Under the pieces are notes generated by a model. The model made no database searches. It was not told where the DNA came from and saw only the letters and a program-made list of their open reading frames with translations. The position numbers were made by a program, and so were the translations under genes. This document shows positions 43,193-56,700 of a stretch of 64,000 nt of DNA, piece by piece. Positions within the stretch are counted from its first letter, which is position 1, and every line of letters starts with the position of its first letter. Origin of the DNA: Ananas comosus (taxonomy: Eukaryota > Streptophyta > Magnoliopsida > Poales > Bromeliaceae); contig NC_033638.1 in NCBI RefSeq assembly GCF_001540865.1, positions 10,597,755-10,661,754 of the forward strand, read 5' to 3'.

Positions 43193-45586
43193 CAAAGTGA
43201 GAAACTAGGTAGAAAAGTTGGGAGTTCTAGAGTGTGGTATCGGTGAACAGATTGTGGACGGGCTTACGTATTCCATAGCAGCCACAAACTTGAGATTGTG
43301 CTGAGAGAGATTGCTTGCGGCTTGATGGATTGTTGAGACACTAGATCCAAAATAGTGTGTTCTAGGAACGTCTACAAGCGGGAGTTAATTTAAGAAGTGG
43401 GATGGTTTAAAGTCCGCGGTTGTTCTTAACCACTAATTTGTTTTTGGGGCTCGATATTACTGGGGCAAAGAAAGCATGTGAAGAAAATGGGCTGGTTTTC
43501 TACGATAGAGAAGTCAGTAAACAAAATTCCGTTTCGTGAACTTTGGTGCCTTTGTTCCTTTTCTGATCGACGAATCTGTTCATTCACTTATTTTCGGATC
43601 TTATTTTGCAATCAGATCTCCTTTTTTTTTCATGCCTAAACTCTATTTTGCTTGAATATGCGTTAGCAAAAATGGAGCTACACTGGATATTGGACATTAC
43701 TTTTTGTGGCGCCGAAAATTTAAAATGTTTATTATCTTTCTTTTTTTGAGAAAGAATAAAATGTTTATTATCGATGCAGGTATAGAATAGTAGAAGCTTC
43801 TCTCAAACGGCAGGCCGTGGACCCAAGCGGCCAGAAAAGTCAATAACTTGTCTACCATCTTTCATCTCGTTAATTTCAGCAACACATATTTGATAAAGGT
43901 TTTAGCAACACATTATTGTTTTCGTTTTCTTCTTGCATTCTGCTACAACTTCCAGAAACCTAAAAGCCCAAACCGAAGGAACCTAATCTTAATATCTATC
44001 TTTGTTTTGTGGTATTGTAGCTGAAAAGCAGATAATATGCGGCACTTCCTCAGGAGTTTTTACGAAAAACAACTACTGTAATTGTTAAACAAAGTCCATT
44101 GTTGGTGGACGAGAGTTTGCAGTTATTTAGCGTTGGTGAGCTCATGCACGCATCGCTCAGGTTCATTACCAACATTCGGAACACCGCAAGAAATATTTCG
44201 TACTTTCATTTGTTTCAATCATTTAATCTACATATCTTTGTTAACTAATTTACAATTTCATCTGAATTTTCAGGATTAACCTGAACTGCTTTTAGACTAC
44301 TGAAGGGGTCGTGGGGAGGAGAATGCAGTTCTACAGGAGAATACCAACAAAGATTTTTGTGGCTTGAGTTGGAATGGTTGGCGTTTCGACCACAATAGAG
44401 ACTGCAGGTTGGTGAGAGAAGTGATATCAATTCAACTTCTCAGGCAGACCCCATGTGGAAGGAAAAGGACAGGATATGATTCCTGCATCACAGAAATAGA
44501 AATAATGTGAGTGGAAATTCTTGTGCAAAAACTCTATATCACAAATCTGAAGAAGCTGCTGGAGTTTGTACAGTGAACTGATCACAGCATGTGGCTGCAT
44601 CAGAAAAAACCAATCCAAAGAAGAATCACCACTCTGTTTAATAAGCAGTGGTTCTAATAAAAAAAAAGCTCTCGGGCACGCAAAACACGCCGTTGGGCTC
44701 TGTTTGAATATTAGAATTAGTTAGTTGGCGCGGCGTGGAGATTTCGCCCGTAATTAGGACTTAGGCTTTGGAATTTTAGCCACCATTAAATCTCTCAATA
44801 ACTCGGGCGTGTTAGAATCACCCACCTCTATATAAGATGGTTTATCATATTTGACGAAGAAAAAATTTACAATTTACATACACTTTAACTAATCATTATT
44901 AATCAACAGATCTTCAAATTTATTTTCAGTGATAAAAGAAAGAGATAAATTGAACTGCAGGTATATGCGAATCCAAAAATGCCAACCTCTTCTACTGTAT
45001 CGCATCCGGATCCGTTTGCTTTTGCGCATGCGTTGCCGTGCCGAGCTGGGTGGCCGCAAACGACGGTGGTTAGTACGCCACGTGTCCAACCGTGAGTAGC
45101 AGTAACCAACCAGCGTCCTACGATTTAATCCAACCGCCGCATGACCCGGGCCGTTCGACGCGCCCGTTGAAACGGTTACGCTCTGAACCAAACAAACCAA
45201 ACCCCAACCCCACTGTCCCCCGGGAAACGATTCCCTGTGTCGGGTGCACCACGTCGTCCGTCGTGATACCCGGTCCAACCGCTGAAGTCGAGTCGGAGTA
45301 AGTTCTCCAAACTGATTGGGTGGTGCGCGGATGACGTGGTGCCCCAGGTGCGGGAGAGGATTATTTTCCTCCCTGGCACGGCCCTACCGTTCGTTTCCCG
45401 CGCCGTGTCCGTACATCCCGGGAGAGGGAGAGAGATCGATATCTCCTTTTTTTTTTATTTTTTATTTTTTATTCTCCATGAATGAACGAACAACCCCAGA
45501 ATTAAAAAGAAGAATTGAGTAGATCTTACATACACGTACCCCATTCCCCCACCCGCGTCGAGAACCCGAGAACGCGACGCCATCGG
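43193..45586. other. Rubisco activase upstream region and intergenic spacer
   Basis: The first several hundred bases would hold light-responsive promoter elements, but I could not pick out a convincing set by eye. The rest is ordinary spacer. From about 44990 to 45420 the DNA is GC-richer. A T-rich tract at about 45447-45475 precedes the next gene. Confidence 0.4.
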
Positions 45587-46024
45587 ATGGAGCTCATCGA
45601 AGCGGCGGCCGCCCCCGCCGACGAGCGGACCAAAGCAGCCGCGGCTTCGGCTAGTAAGAAGCCGCCGAGCCGGCTCCAGAAGAGCGCGCCGTCCTCGCTC
45701 CAGCTGGAGGACGCCGCCGCCGTGGGCGGATGGGGGGAGAGAGGCGGCGTATCATCGTCGGCTCGGACGCCGATTCCGCTGCTGTCGCCGCTCATACTCT
45801 CCCCGGCGCCATTGTGGGAGGACGTAGACCTCGGCCGAGAGTCGAAGGAGGAGGAGGAGAAGGTGAGGCCTCCGGTTGCGGGACCGCCGCCGCCGCCGCC
45901 TGCTGCCGGGCCGCAGGGGGAGGGGTGGCGCCACCCGGCGTTGCCGATGGTGGTGGCGGTGGAGCCGGGGTCGCTCGTGAAGTTCTTTCACTCGCAGTGC
46001 GCGATCGTGAACAACGCGCAATGA
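45587..46024 (+). CDS. Small conserved plant protein of unknown function
   Basis: This intronless frame encodes 145 residues from the ATG at 45587. An in-frame ATG at 45515 would add 24 residues that look like leader sequence. Recognisable blocks are SRLQKSAPSSLQLEDA near the N-terminus, PIPLLSPLILSPAPL in the middle, and a C-terminal GWRHPALPMVVAVEPGSLVK followed by FFHSQCAIVNNAQ. Short plant proteins with a KSAPSSL motif, a PIPLLSPL motif and a GWxHPA...Q end exist in many angiosperms but have no assigned role as far as I know. There is no signal peptide, membrane segment or zinc ligand set. The GC-rich, Ala/Pro-rich composition is like that of the other GC-rich genes in this window. Confidence 0.65.
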   Translation: MELIEAAAAPADERTKAAAASASKKPPSRLQKSAPSSLQLEDAAAVGGWGERGGVSSSARTPIPLLSPLILSPAPLWEDVDLGRESKEEEEKVRPPVAGPPPPPPAAGPQGEGWRHPALPMVVAVEPGSLVKFFHSQCAIVNNAQ

Positions 46025-46597
46025 ACCGTCGTCGTCCTTGACGGGGAATGTAACAATTTTTTTTTTTTTTTTTCTTTTCTATTCTAATTCTTAGATCTAT
46101 TCTTAGATCTATTATCAATATGTGGTTTTTTTTTTTGGGGGGGTTTTCCTGTCTTCTTTTAAGTACTTTAAAAAATGTTGGCTCCTGGGGTGAGTAGCCA
46201 AGGCATGAAACCTTGTAACCTTTTTAAAAATTTTCTGTGAAAAGTTATGTCTATAAGCAAAATTCTGGTGCATATACGTTTTATCGTTCGTATCATAAAA
46301 TAATTTAAACCTTGGCTGCATGCACCTTTTGAATAGCCAGCTGCTTTTATAACAATGAAGTCACATAAATCACATTAAGAGAAAAGGTAATCACGTCCTT
46401 TAAAGCAAACAGCATGATCAAATTTTGTAATGAAAAGAATCACTATATTAATAAAATCCACTGAATTGAAAGGAGATAGCAAAATTAAAACTTGTTTCTA
46501 GATGTCGTAACCGTCCAACCCAAGGACGGGAAAAGCACCCTAACAGCTTTATGAAAAACGTCTTAGATCTCTGGAGGGAATTTGCTAATTAATAACA

Positions 46598-46639
<42 letters not shown>

Positions 46640-46854
46640 ATTATGAGACACAAAAGAATTTAAAAGTTCAACAAGTTTAGTATCTTTACAGTAAGACAAA
46701 TAACCAGCCCTGAAAGTCCATTCGGTGAAGCACCTTTTTTTTTTTTACCCCAAAGAAACACCTTCATTGGATCGGAGCCATGCTCACCAGAATTGTAGTA
46801 ACACATCTCAACTCCAACTAACAGGCCAGCTTCTAAAAGCTCAACAGAAGCAAA
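46025..46854. other. Convergent 3' flanks with poly-T and (CT)n tracts
   Basis: T-rich tracts lie at 46058-46073 and 46127-46136 and a (CT)n microsatellite at 46602-46637. This is presumably the 3' untranslated region of the small + strand gene and of the TFIIA gene. Confidence 0.5.
46602..46637. repeat. (CT)n microsatellite
   Basis: An uninterrupted CT run of about 18 units in the 3' flank of the TFIIA gene. Confidence 0.9.
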
Positions 46855-49800
46855 TTAAAAGTCAAACTCCCCATTTGCCTGCGAGGAAGGTTAATTTCCA
46901 CATTAATCACAAGTACAACTAACTTATACACACATATGAAGGATAGTGAGAGGAAAAGACATCAATAGTTCAATATTGCAACACTACTAGACAGTACGTG
47001 GAACATGCACACCACAAATGAACCCCGGGCATCGGCGACATGCCAAGTTTTGAACACTTCCATCAAAGTTTTGGCCCAGTTTTGATCGGTTTTAGGAAGT
47101 TCAGATATGTTTCAGCTTGTATTTATGGGTTTCATCCAATTTCTTGCGTATGAAAATTCAAACTAATGTTTGTTTTGCTGTTTTCAAAGTTCGGGTGATG
47201 ATCTCAATTGTGCTAATCCTCAAGTGGGTCTAAACTAGGCATAATTTAATTCCCCAAGGAGGAGACTCAGAAAATCCTTTACAAATTCCTAGATGATACA
47301 TATATCATCCACATTTCACCTAATTGACAGTCCGTAGTTAAAAGTTTTAAGGAGTTGACCTAATAGCTTCGGTGATCCTCAGACATGACACTAGTTTTCT
47401 TCTTTAGTTGTTACCAGCTCGACTTATTAGTGCCTACCTCCACTTATCCACAATAAAACTACACCACAATCTCTGACAAACTTATTTTACAAAAGTCACA
47501 CAGATGTTAAGATGGTATTCCATTGCCAGATCTTAGCAAAGAGAATAATAAAGCGAAAAAGGAGACTAAATGTTTCCCTTGAAGTATGAATAATGTCACA
47601 CAAACTGAACAGATCAAAATTTCAACATATATGGACATGCTACTCACCTTATTAAACAGGATATCCCTGTTATTTAGCCGCATTATTCCGTCCTTCAAAG
47701 CACACTTCCATCTGTTTTTCGTTCTTGTCACCTACTCCGACAGAACAGCAAGAAGAATAAGGAAGGCAAGCAACCCATCAAGTTTAAATGTCATCCTCCT
47801 GAAAAAGAAACATCACTTACCTTGTCAAATTGTGCTAAAACCAAATGCTGCATTGTAGGTTCTTCTTCTCCTTGTTCAAAGTCCTCCAAATCATCGTCGT
47901 CATCATCATCTTCATTGAGAGGAGGTTCATCATCCTCACCTCCATTTCTACTTAGTTTCGGTGTGCCAACAGATGGTGTGGGAGCTTGATGTTCCACTAA
48001 TTAAATTAAAACTATTTAGTAAACGTTGGCATAGGAAAAGACTAATGCATCTCCAGTACAAAATTTACCATGGTCTCCAGGAGTATTGTAATCTTCAGTC
48101 GGGACTCCTTGGAAATGAAGCAACTTAAAGAGAACAAAAAAAGAATAAGTAGGAGGGAAAAAACAAGTGCATAATAGAATTGAAGTTGTTAGAAGTTATG
48201 TCAATACATCATCATATTCATCATGGATCCCATCCTGCTGAGGTAGCACAGCAGTTGTTCTCACTTCTTTATTGGTTTGCTTTTTATAAATGGCAGATTG
48301 GAAGTCATGCCTAGATAAATCTTGAATTTGATCTACCTGATCCATGAAAGAGGAAGAAATATAAGAGTTCCCAACTTCCATGCAATAACAGATAAACAAG
48401 CATATTGGATAGTAGAGAAACTTAATTACCAATCAAATCTCTAAATACAATCAAAATATATGCACCTCATGAATGAGGACATATAATGTAAGAAAGATCC
48501 CATTATCAACTAAATCCAAGCAATAAATCAAAATAAATACCACGTTAGCATTTACTCAGTATAAATGTTCAGAAGGGTGCAGCACATGCTAATTCATTAT
48601 AGATGTTTAGAAGGGTGCTGCACGTACTGGATCATTCTGATTTGTCCAGTTTTTTTTTTTAAAATTATTCTTTTTTATTATTTTTATTGAGAAACCATTC
48701 TGATTGTCCAGTTGAGTCACATAATCTGTAAGTTCTGCGATTATAGTAGAGTCATGCAATAATAGGACTTTCTCTCTAAGATATCTGGACCAACTTCTAT
48801 TGAGCCAAATCCCCAGTTAACTCATGGGCTCTCTTGGGCACATACCCAAAAATGATATTGGCATCAGTGACCATCCTCACTAGAAAAGTACTACAATCTT
48901 ACTCGACTACAATGTTTTGTTAGCCTGGGACTCAATGTTGTTATACTAATTTAAAATTTCTTATTTGATTTCCTCATGCATTTTGTATGCTCATATCGAT
49001 AAGCCAGAGAACATAAGGTGCAGTTAGGAGTTACTTGATTCAAGTCGAATCAAGGAGGAGAGAATAATAGTGAAAAGGGAATTGCATGGACACAGAGGGA
49101 GTTTGGATTGCATAAGAAGAGTAGTACAGTTGCCAATTTAAATGATCATACATGGAAAAGCTATTACGTTCGATCTAATAGCTTTTGAGAAATTATTATA
49201 TGGGCTATGCTTAAGTGTCCTCTTAAGGATTGTTTTTAAAAAAAAAAAAAAATTGGTTGGCATTCCACGTAACCTGTGTCTACTTCAGGAGGAACTGTTC
49301 TTCTTTCAGATAATCATTTGGTTTATGAGACAGATCATTCATGTATTGCAGTCAAAAGTTTTCGCATTATATGGTTTTATCAAGAAATTGGACTTTGGAA
49401 TCATTGATGCAATCATTGTAGAAATCCACCGCTCAACTGATAATAAAGACAGCTCAAGTCAACCATTAGCTCAAGAGTCAAGACACAAAAAATTAAACTC
49501 AAAGAATGGCATTTCCACAGAAATTCAGCAAAAAAAAAAAAGAATAATAACCACAGGAAATCTGTTCAAAATAGCTTTTTAAACATATAAAATCTAAAGA
49601 ACTATCAATTCAAAATCATTTGAGAAATCAAGGAGAGCAGGCAGAGAAGTGCACTACTAAATAAAATGTGTGCAGACATGTCCCTTGCCTTTGTTTATGA
49701 TCAGATATATCAGTTTAGACGACTCACTACCTTATGTAATGTTCTCCTCCCTCTCAAAAAGAATATTGAGACAACTAGTACCATTTAGCTAATCAATTGG

Positions 49801-52731
49801 CCCTGTAGAGATTACACGAGTCTTGATATCTTGCTTATGAGCTCAAAGCACGAGAATATGGTAGAGTTGCAATATGTCCACATTAAGAATCGTATTAATT
49901 GCATATTGTTTCCCCCGGTTCTTTCTTGGGTGTGTTATTTCAATTCAAAGCTGACATTGTTTCCCCCATTTCTTTCTTGGGTGCCTTATTTCAATTCCAA
50001 ATTGGCAAATCCTGAATTACCTTTCGAACCCACTATACGAAATACAAGTACTTCAGCTTATACAGCTCAGACAAGCCAGGCTATGTGGGCTGGTCTAGAC
50101 AAGTAAGGCCCAGCCATGGGCTAAGCTTTCTTAATAGGATGTGTTCAAATCAATGACTTGTTGAACAAAATGATTTCAGTAAATTGCAACGGGATATTTT
50201 AGCCTTAATATGCGCTAACTACATACATAGTATTTTCTTTTTTATGTCCAGCACAGTAGGGATGCACAGTTGTAATATTACAAGTAGAATATCATAGTGT
50301 CGAAAACTTTGTTTACGTAAACATACAAAATTTTAAAAAGAAGCATTAGGAAAAAAGGAAAGTAAAGTATTTATAAACAAAGCTATTACCCTGCAATCAT
50401 TATGGAATTAATTTCAACTTGAAAAAGTGACGTGCTGTCTATATCTCTTAACACCTGGATTACATCTCTTTTAAATGGTTGATGTAAGAAGTTGTTGCCA
50501 GAAAGTATTTAGGTTCCTCATATTTCATTTCTTTAATGAAAAACATATCCAAGCCGCAAATTGCTCTTTAAGGCTAGAATATGTTGATGTTAATAAACAT
50601 ATGCAACAAACAAGTAGAGAACTTTTCTTCCATAATCCATTTACTTGATCCTATCATACAAGTGATTGTAGACCAAGAAAACAATTCTGGTCACAGCTAC
50701 GGGATGTGATGGGTGCACCCAAAAGCATCAAGTTACAACACTTTTTAGATCCACCCAATTTTCATATAATTTGACCATGATGGCATAATAAATTTTGACA
50801 GTCCTAGAATGTATTTTTAATAGGTCAAGAAACCAAGCCAATGTCTAGGAATTGGAGCTAACTTTCGGAACCAAACTTAAAGATTGAAGTTGGTCCGTTT
50901 AGTTTGAATGAATACATGGCATGATATAAAAAATGACTAGTTAGGGAGCGCTAAGTGAATAATATGATAACCAAATCGCAAATTGCAACTAAAATCAGAT
51001 CCTTGTACTAGAAACCATTGCAAAATCAACAAAGTAACCAAAAAGAAAGGGTGGCAAATACAGAAGAAAAGTAACTTTTGAAACAGGGAAACAGAAAATA
51101 GTGATGGTCCACTAAGCTGGAAGTATAATACCTTCGGCATTGGGAATTCTATCATCACATCTCCACTTCCATCTTGTTGTGGCATGTAACCATCAGAAGC
51201 CAGATGAGAAGAATAGTCATCTCTTTTGCGTTTTCCAGAGGACGTGGTGAAGAAGTCCTAAACAGCCAGATGAAAACATGTAAAACTTTCTTAGGCTTAG
51301 ACCACTCAATATCCTACTATAGAAAGTCCAAAAATGTCGTGGCAATATATCAGAGATATTTGAAAGCAAACATCTGAGAACAGTTTCCCACCAACACATC
51401 AAATTTTTCAACATCACATGCATTTAATAGCTACTTGATTCTCAGAGAATCTAAACGAAACAAGTAATTGTGTCCAAGACTTAGACTGTCATTTTCCAGA
51501 ATGCAGGTGTTTTAATGCAATATTAAGAAACATGAAACTCAGTCGGAAAGTTCAAGGAACAGAAATACCTGAGTCGCAGATTGATGGGGAGGTCCTCTTC
51601 TGTCTGCGTCCTCACGTCCTTCCTCATAAGCTGAAAGATAAGCAGCAAATATTATTACTCTTAAAATTCACTTGTTTTGGTTTTCAGAGTGGGCAGGATA
51701 GATGGGTATATGCAGTAAGGTGCTAGAGGCCAAATGGCAATTCACCACCATGTGGCAGAATTATAAATATTTAAACTCTTGGTGGCACGCATAAGGCCCG
51801 CAACTAGTCATAGATTATCATTAAGTTTCTTACCATAATGAGGTCCTCTTTACTTACCCACATTGACATCAACCCCCAAAGGTTTTTGACCCATCCAAGA
51901 AGAAGGCGGTTGCTGCACAGAAAAGGACAAGCATATTCCCTCAGATTTACAAATTACTAATGTTAAATAACCTAAAAGCGGACACAATAGAATATGCTAC
52001 TCAGCTCAGTCATCAATAAATTGCCATACCATATACGGACTGGGCCTTCCAGCTTTAAGATCAACACTGTTTCTGATTTCAGTGATAGGAGAAGGTGCAT
52101 AATCCGAGGGGCCGGTGGGGATGTTATAATCAACTGTTCCTGGTAATGGAGTTGGAATGGGAGTTTGCAACGGGGTCTGGGTCCAAAATGCATAAATTGA
52201 TTAAAAAAATCAATCAAACCCAACCCTAAATAAAAGATTCAGATCTCAATCAAAAAGGAGTGCTCACTGGTGGGAAGAGCATCTCTGCGGTAGGGGTCTC
52301 GTACTCCTCGGTCGGCCCTTCGTACGGCACGTTCAGATCATGGACCGGAGTGATTGGGCCAGAGGCCTTTGCGATGTTTGACCTCTCCGCCGTACTACTG
52401 ATGGCTCCACAGTGTATCATCTTCATCTCCCACAACTAGGTTTTCCAGCAACCGAACGTATATAAATTAAAAAAATCAAAATCAAACCAGATAATAACAT
52501 ATACAAATCAGCAAAACCACCCTTCGATCGATCCAATCAGATCAATTGTACCAAAATATCAAACTTTAACTGAAAATTTTCTAATCAAACGCCAACAATG
52601 GGGAACGAAATTACCGCTTGGAGCTCGTTGAGCACGGCTTCACCCGCGCCGCAGTTGATGAACTCATCGCGGACCTTGCTGATAACATCGTCTATGACAT
52701 GGAGGTAGACACTGGAGACGTTGCTCGTCAT
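46855..52731 (-). CDS. Transcription initiation factor IIA large subunit (alpha/beta precursor)
   Basis: Eleven minus-strand exons (52731-52615, 52435-52268, 52176-52030, 51912-51858, 51630-51569, 51257-51132, 48336-48208, 48123-48069, 47996-47821, 47731-47648, 46878-46855) join in frame to 380 residues, against about 375 in Arabidopsis. TFIIA stabilises TBP on the TATA box. The N-terminal four-helix part is VYLHVIDDVISKVRDEF. The plant-specific linker has PITPVHDLNVPYEGP, EEYETPTAEMLFPP and GPSDYAPSP. The SSGKRKRDDY block, an acidic run (EDDDDDDDLEDFEQGEEEP) and the beta-barrel (QHLVLAQFDKV, TRTKNRWKCALKDGIMRLNN) follow. The last exon has only 24 bases and encodes ANGEFDF plus the stop. The intron between exons 6 and 7 is 2.8 kb, and a further small exon could be hidden there. 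Confidence 0.94.
48337..51131 (-). other. Large intron 6 of the TFIIA large-subunit gene
   Basis: About 2.8 kb between the donor after FPMPK and the acceptor before VDQIQD. The content is AT-rich. A near-repeat (AATGTTCAGAAGGGTGCAGC and ATGTTTAGAAGGGTGCTGCA) lies near 48566 and 48603, and a duplicated TTTCCCCC..TTTCTTGGGTG..TTATTTCAATTC segment at about 49908-50000. No embedded gene is recognised. Confidence 0.6.
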
Positions 52732-53712
52732 GTCGCAAAATCGATCGCGCTAAGAGGGATTTGGCGATCAAAGAAGCCGATGAAGGAACAGGGAGGTGAA
52801 GAAGAATAGGGCACGATCTCAATCGAAGCCGATAGCCGAGTGCGATGTGAGGATCCTGAGGAGGTGTTAGGGTTTCGAACTCTGAGAACAGTGGAGGAGG
52901 GGGGGTGTGGAGGGGGAGGGGGANGGTTGGGGGGACTGTCGCCGCGGGCGGACGAGAGAGATCGAAATTAAGAGAAGAATATAAATAGGTTTGCATCCGC
53001 GGGGTTAGTCGTGGGGCCACGTGTCGCCTCCACAAGCAAGTCGGTTGGAGAGGCGGCGTACGCCATAAACGAGTCAAATAGTTGTCACTTGCATGCGTTT
53101 GCTTGGCCCGGTCTCTGGTCTCTGGGTCGTTAGACGACTCCGATCCAACCCGATCCGTTTAGCCGTGCTAGTGCTTTTTTGAGAGAAATAGCCGTGCTAG
53201 TGCTTATTATGATAAGCACCACATTAAAAGTTATTTATTAACAATTTATTTGCTATATAGTAACATTTTTCGAAAAAAAAGGGTTCAAGTTGAAGTTCCC
53301 TCCTTTTGAAATCTCAAAATGGGCCCAAGCTCAAAGTAATAATTACAAAAAAAAATAGAAAGTTGAAATAAATAGAAAATGTAAAGGCGCATCATTATCG
53401 GGCTAAACGTTACAAGGCTTCCAACTCGAAATAAGCCCAATATCCCAAAACGGGCCGAACTACAGCCCGACTCTACAATCCGCCCAGCCCGAATTTGACC
53501 CATGGCAAGCCCAAGTGAGCCCATAAAACAGTGAGTTCTCTTACCCACGTACTACAAAACACCCATCCGGCTATCGGGTTGGACCTGCGACATCCATTCG
53601 CAGGAAACCCTTGCAGCGAGAGAGCGAGCGCAAGGCGACTCGCAGCTCGGGGCTTCGTGATTTTGTTCTTCTTCTTCGTCTACTCCGGCGCTTCTCCAAA
53701 CCCTAGACGAAG
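52732..53712. other. Divergent promoter region between TFIIA and SRRM1-like genes
   Basis: About 980 bases separate the two start codons. A purine-rich G tract with an N at 52924 lies near the TFIIA side. The SRRM1-like leader side is rich in CTTC motifs. No clear TATA box is visible for either gene, as is common for housekeeping plant genes. Confidence 0.5.
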
Positions 53713-56700
53713 ATGTCGGGAGGCTTCTTCCGGGTGCGCGATGCTGAATCCCTACTGTTCCTTACTTCAATCCCCTCTTCTTCGTGCTCTCTCTTCGCCC
53801 GCCTTCTAATTCCTCGCTATTGAAGCGATCTTTTAGGGTTTTTGAGTGGTTTCTTTTGTTGATTCCAGGGTACTTCGGCGGATCAGGATACTCGCTTCTC
53901 CAACAAGCAGGCGAAGCTCCTGAAGACGCAGAAATTTGCCCCGGAGCTCGAGCACTTGGTTTGTACCTCTATTCCAGATTTTCATATGTAGATTTGGTAT
54001 CAACTTTACTACTTGCGCAGGACATTAGGGTTTTTGATGGATTGCAGGGAATTGATCTATTCCTAGGGTTTATGTGACGAATTTTCACTGTTAGGTGATC
54101 TAAGAGCAACATAGTCTTCTTTGTTGACGTTTGAATTTTGAGTCTAACGGGTCAATACACAGGTGGATATGACGAAGGTGAAAATGGATGTGATCAGACC
54201 GTGGATTGCAACAAGGGTGACCGAGCTCCTAGGATTTGAAGATGAAGTTCTCATCAACTTTATATACGGACTCCTGGATGGAAAGGCAAGATTGTAAATT
54301 ACTATCTTGCTGATTTTTCAGTACTGAGTGGACCCCATTAACCTCGGGTTTTCCTCTGGTTAAATTTGCAGGAAATAGATGGGAAACAGATACAGATCCA
54401 ACTGACAGGGTTTATGGAAAAGAATACAGTGAAGTTCATGAAGGAGCTATGGGGTCTTCTTCTCAGTGCTCAGAAGAATGCTAGTGGAGTTCCGCAACAG
54501 TTTTTGGATGCAAAGGAAGAGGAGATTTTAAAGAGAAAGGTTTGTGCTCTAGATCTAGGGTTATGTAAACTATGTTCTCTTAGTTGTGCTTGTTTTGTAT
54601 CCTGTCAGATCCATAAGTTTTTTTTGTAGGCGGAGAATGATAAAATTGCGCTGGAAATTCAGAAGAGAAGAGAGAAAGAGGGAAGGGAGTTGGAGCAAGA
54701 AAAACACCAGACACGGGTAAGTTGGATGTTCTGAGCAAGAGATTTCTAGTGCGTTAAAGGATTATTTTGTGACTTCTTCTCTTTCTCATGTCATTCAGCT
54801 AGCTTCTCCGATTATTTGGGTTCATATCATTCTTTACCTCAAACTACTGTAGGACGGGGAGGATCACAACCCAAAATTGGCTAATGTTGCTTTTGATTCA
54901 AAGGAAGAGAGAGATTCGGATGTGAGACATCATTCAAGAGCAAAGAACCAGTCAGTACTTATAACCTTACGACACTACCACTGCTCCAGTGTTATCTTAT
55001 GCATCATAAAGTATTAATAGTTTGATATGGATATAATTGTTATTTATGTCGTTTTCATTCCACAGTCACTTGGGATTTGGTATAGTCTAGCTTAATGGTA
55101 CAATTTTGAGTTAGATATTCTTACTTAGCCTGCTGGTGTTAGGTTACGATGATCTTACCAAGAAAACCAAGGGCTACAAGCAAAGTTACTTGGCTTACAC
55201 TAATCATACAGTGATTGTCTCATTTTGTTAAATATCTCTTTGTTGAACATTTTGAGCATGATGAGTTTGTGTGGAGGTGGATTATGTGATGTCACTGATG
55301 TATCTCTGATTGCTTTGCATTCATTTTTTCCTCCCCTATTTATAATGTAGTGTAAATGTCTCTTCTTGAGTAGTACTCTGGTGCATGCTATCTTTTGCAC
55401 CATATCTACTTTATCATGAAGCTTATGTTCTGTGTTTTAGTATTGGTAATAAATTTTCTTATGTATGCCTCAAATTTTTTATATTCACTATTTTCTTCAA
55501 CCCCAGATCACCTTTCAAAACTTGAAACATAGTCAGTTGGCTTTTATGTTAAGGTATAGACTAACAGATTGTTGTCTCCATTTGTGTATTTTCGGACTAT
55601 CCAATTTGTTAGGCTCTCTTTTGACTCATTGACACCTTTTTGGGGACTTTCAAATTTGTTTGGCCCTCTTTGACTCATTGACGCCTGTTATATGGTTATG
55701 CTACTAATCATTGACATAGAAGGTGGCAGAGCAAGTTAATTCATGAAAAGCATTCTTATAGCTCTCTCTCTCGACATTGCATACTAAGTAATCCTAAATT
55801 GATGAGCCTAAACTAATAAAAAGAAGGTAAATTATCCTTTTCTCAACTTTCATGGCAAATACATTTATTAGTTAACTTTTCTTTGGTCAGATTCGTCAGA
55901 GGTTGATGTCTGGCCTACAGGCGGTTATAAAAAGCTGTTAATCTCTTTTAAGTCATCATATTTGTCAATCCCATATTCTTTTCGGGGGCAGAGGGGGAGC
56001 TTGAAATATGATGATGACTTGCTGTAGTCCAATCACTATAACTAATGATTTAAAAAATTCAATGAAAAATTATATGAAAAAGACGATTGGAGGATTGGTT
56101 TCCACACGACTAGGGTTGCTAATGCTTCCTTTTTTCCAATGATTCTATTATCTACTATTTTCCTTATCTTCAGCATTAACATTTCATTCTAATGTGGAGT
56201 ACTTTTTTCACTTACAATTGTTCCATCTTTTAGCTTTTGTTTGTAGGCAGTTTTGCTGCATTGGGATTTTGCACTTTCTTTAACACTGTCCACTGCCTGT
56301 AGTGTAGAATTTGTTTGTAAATTCATAATATGTCCTTCTTTTTCTTGCTTTGTTTATAATTTTCAATGTCTAACTGGAGCTTTATCCTGTGTAAAGATAC
56401 TTCTGGTTAAACATCATCTGTTGTTGACTTGGAAAGAGCTTTTCGGTATGTTTTAATTAATACTCTAGGTTGAAAATTCGTCAATTTTCATGTATATGCT
56501 ATATCTTCTAATAGATCCTTTTTGGCACGTAGGCATTTTCCACTACTGATTGTAATCTATGATTTTTACCAATGGCCTTGTGAGGTAAAAGACGGTTTAG
56601 CATTTTGCTGTTCTAGATTTGCATATTGATTAGGTATCTATCTTATGCTTCATGTTCTAATTAAATAATTTGCAAGTGAGCAATGAAAAGGATTATTGTG

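Noticed and set aside
43268..43276. Alternative first exon of Rubisco activase (Met-Glu-Tyr followed by GTAAGC)
   Set aside because: Phase-compatible, but the exon at 43070-43026 encodes the family's conserved transit-peptide start and lies correctly behind a TATA box.
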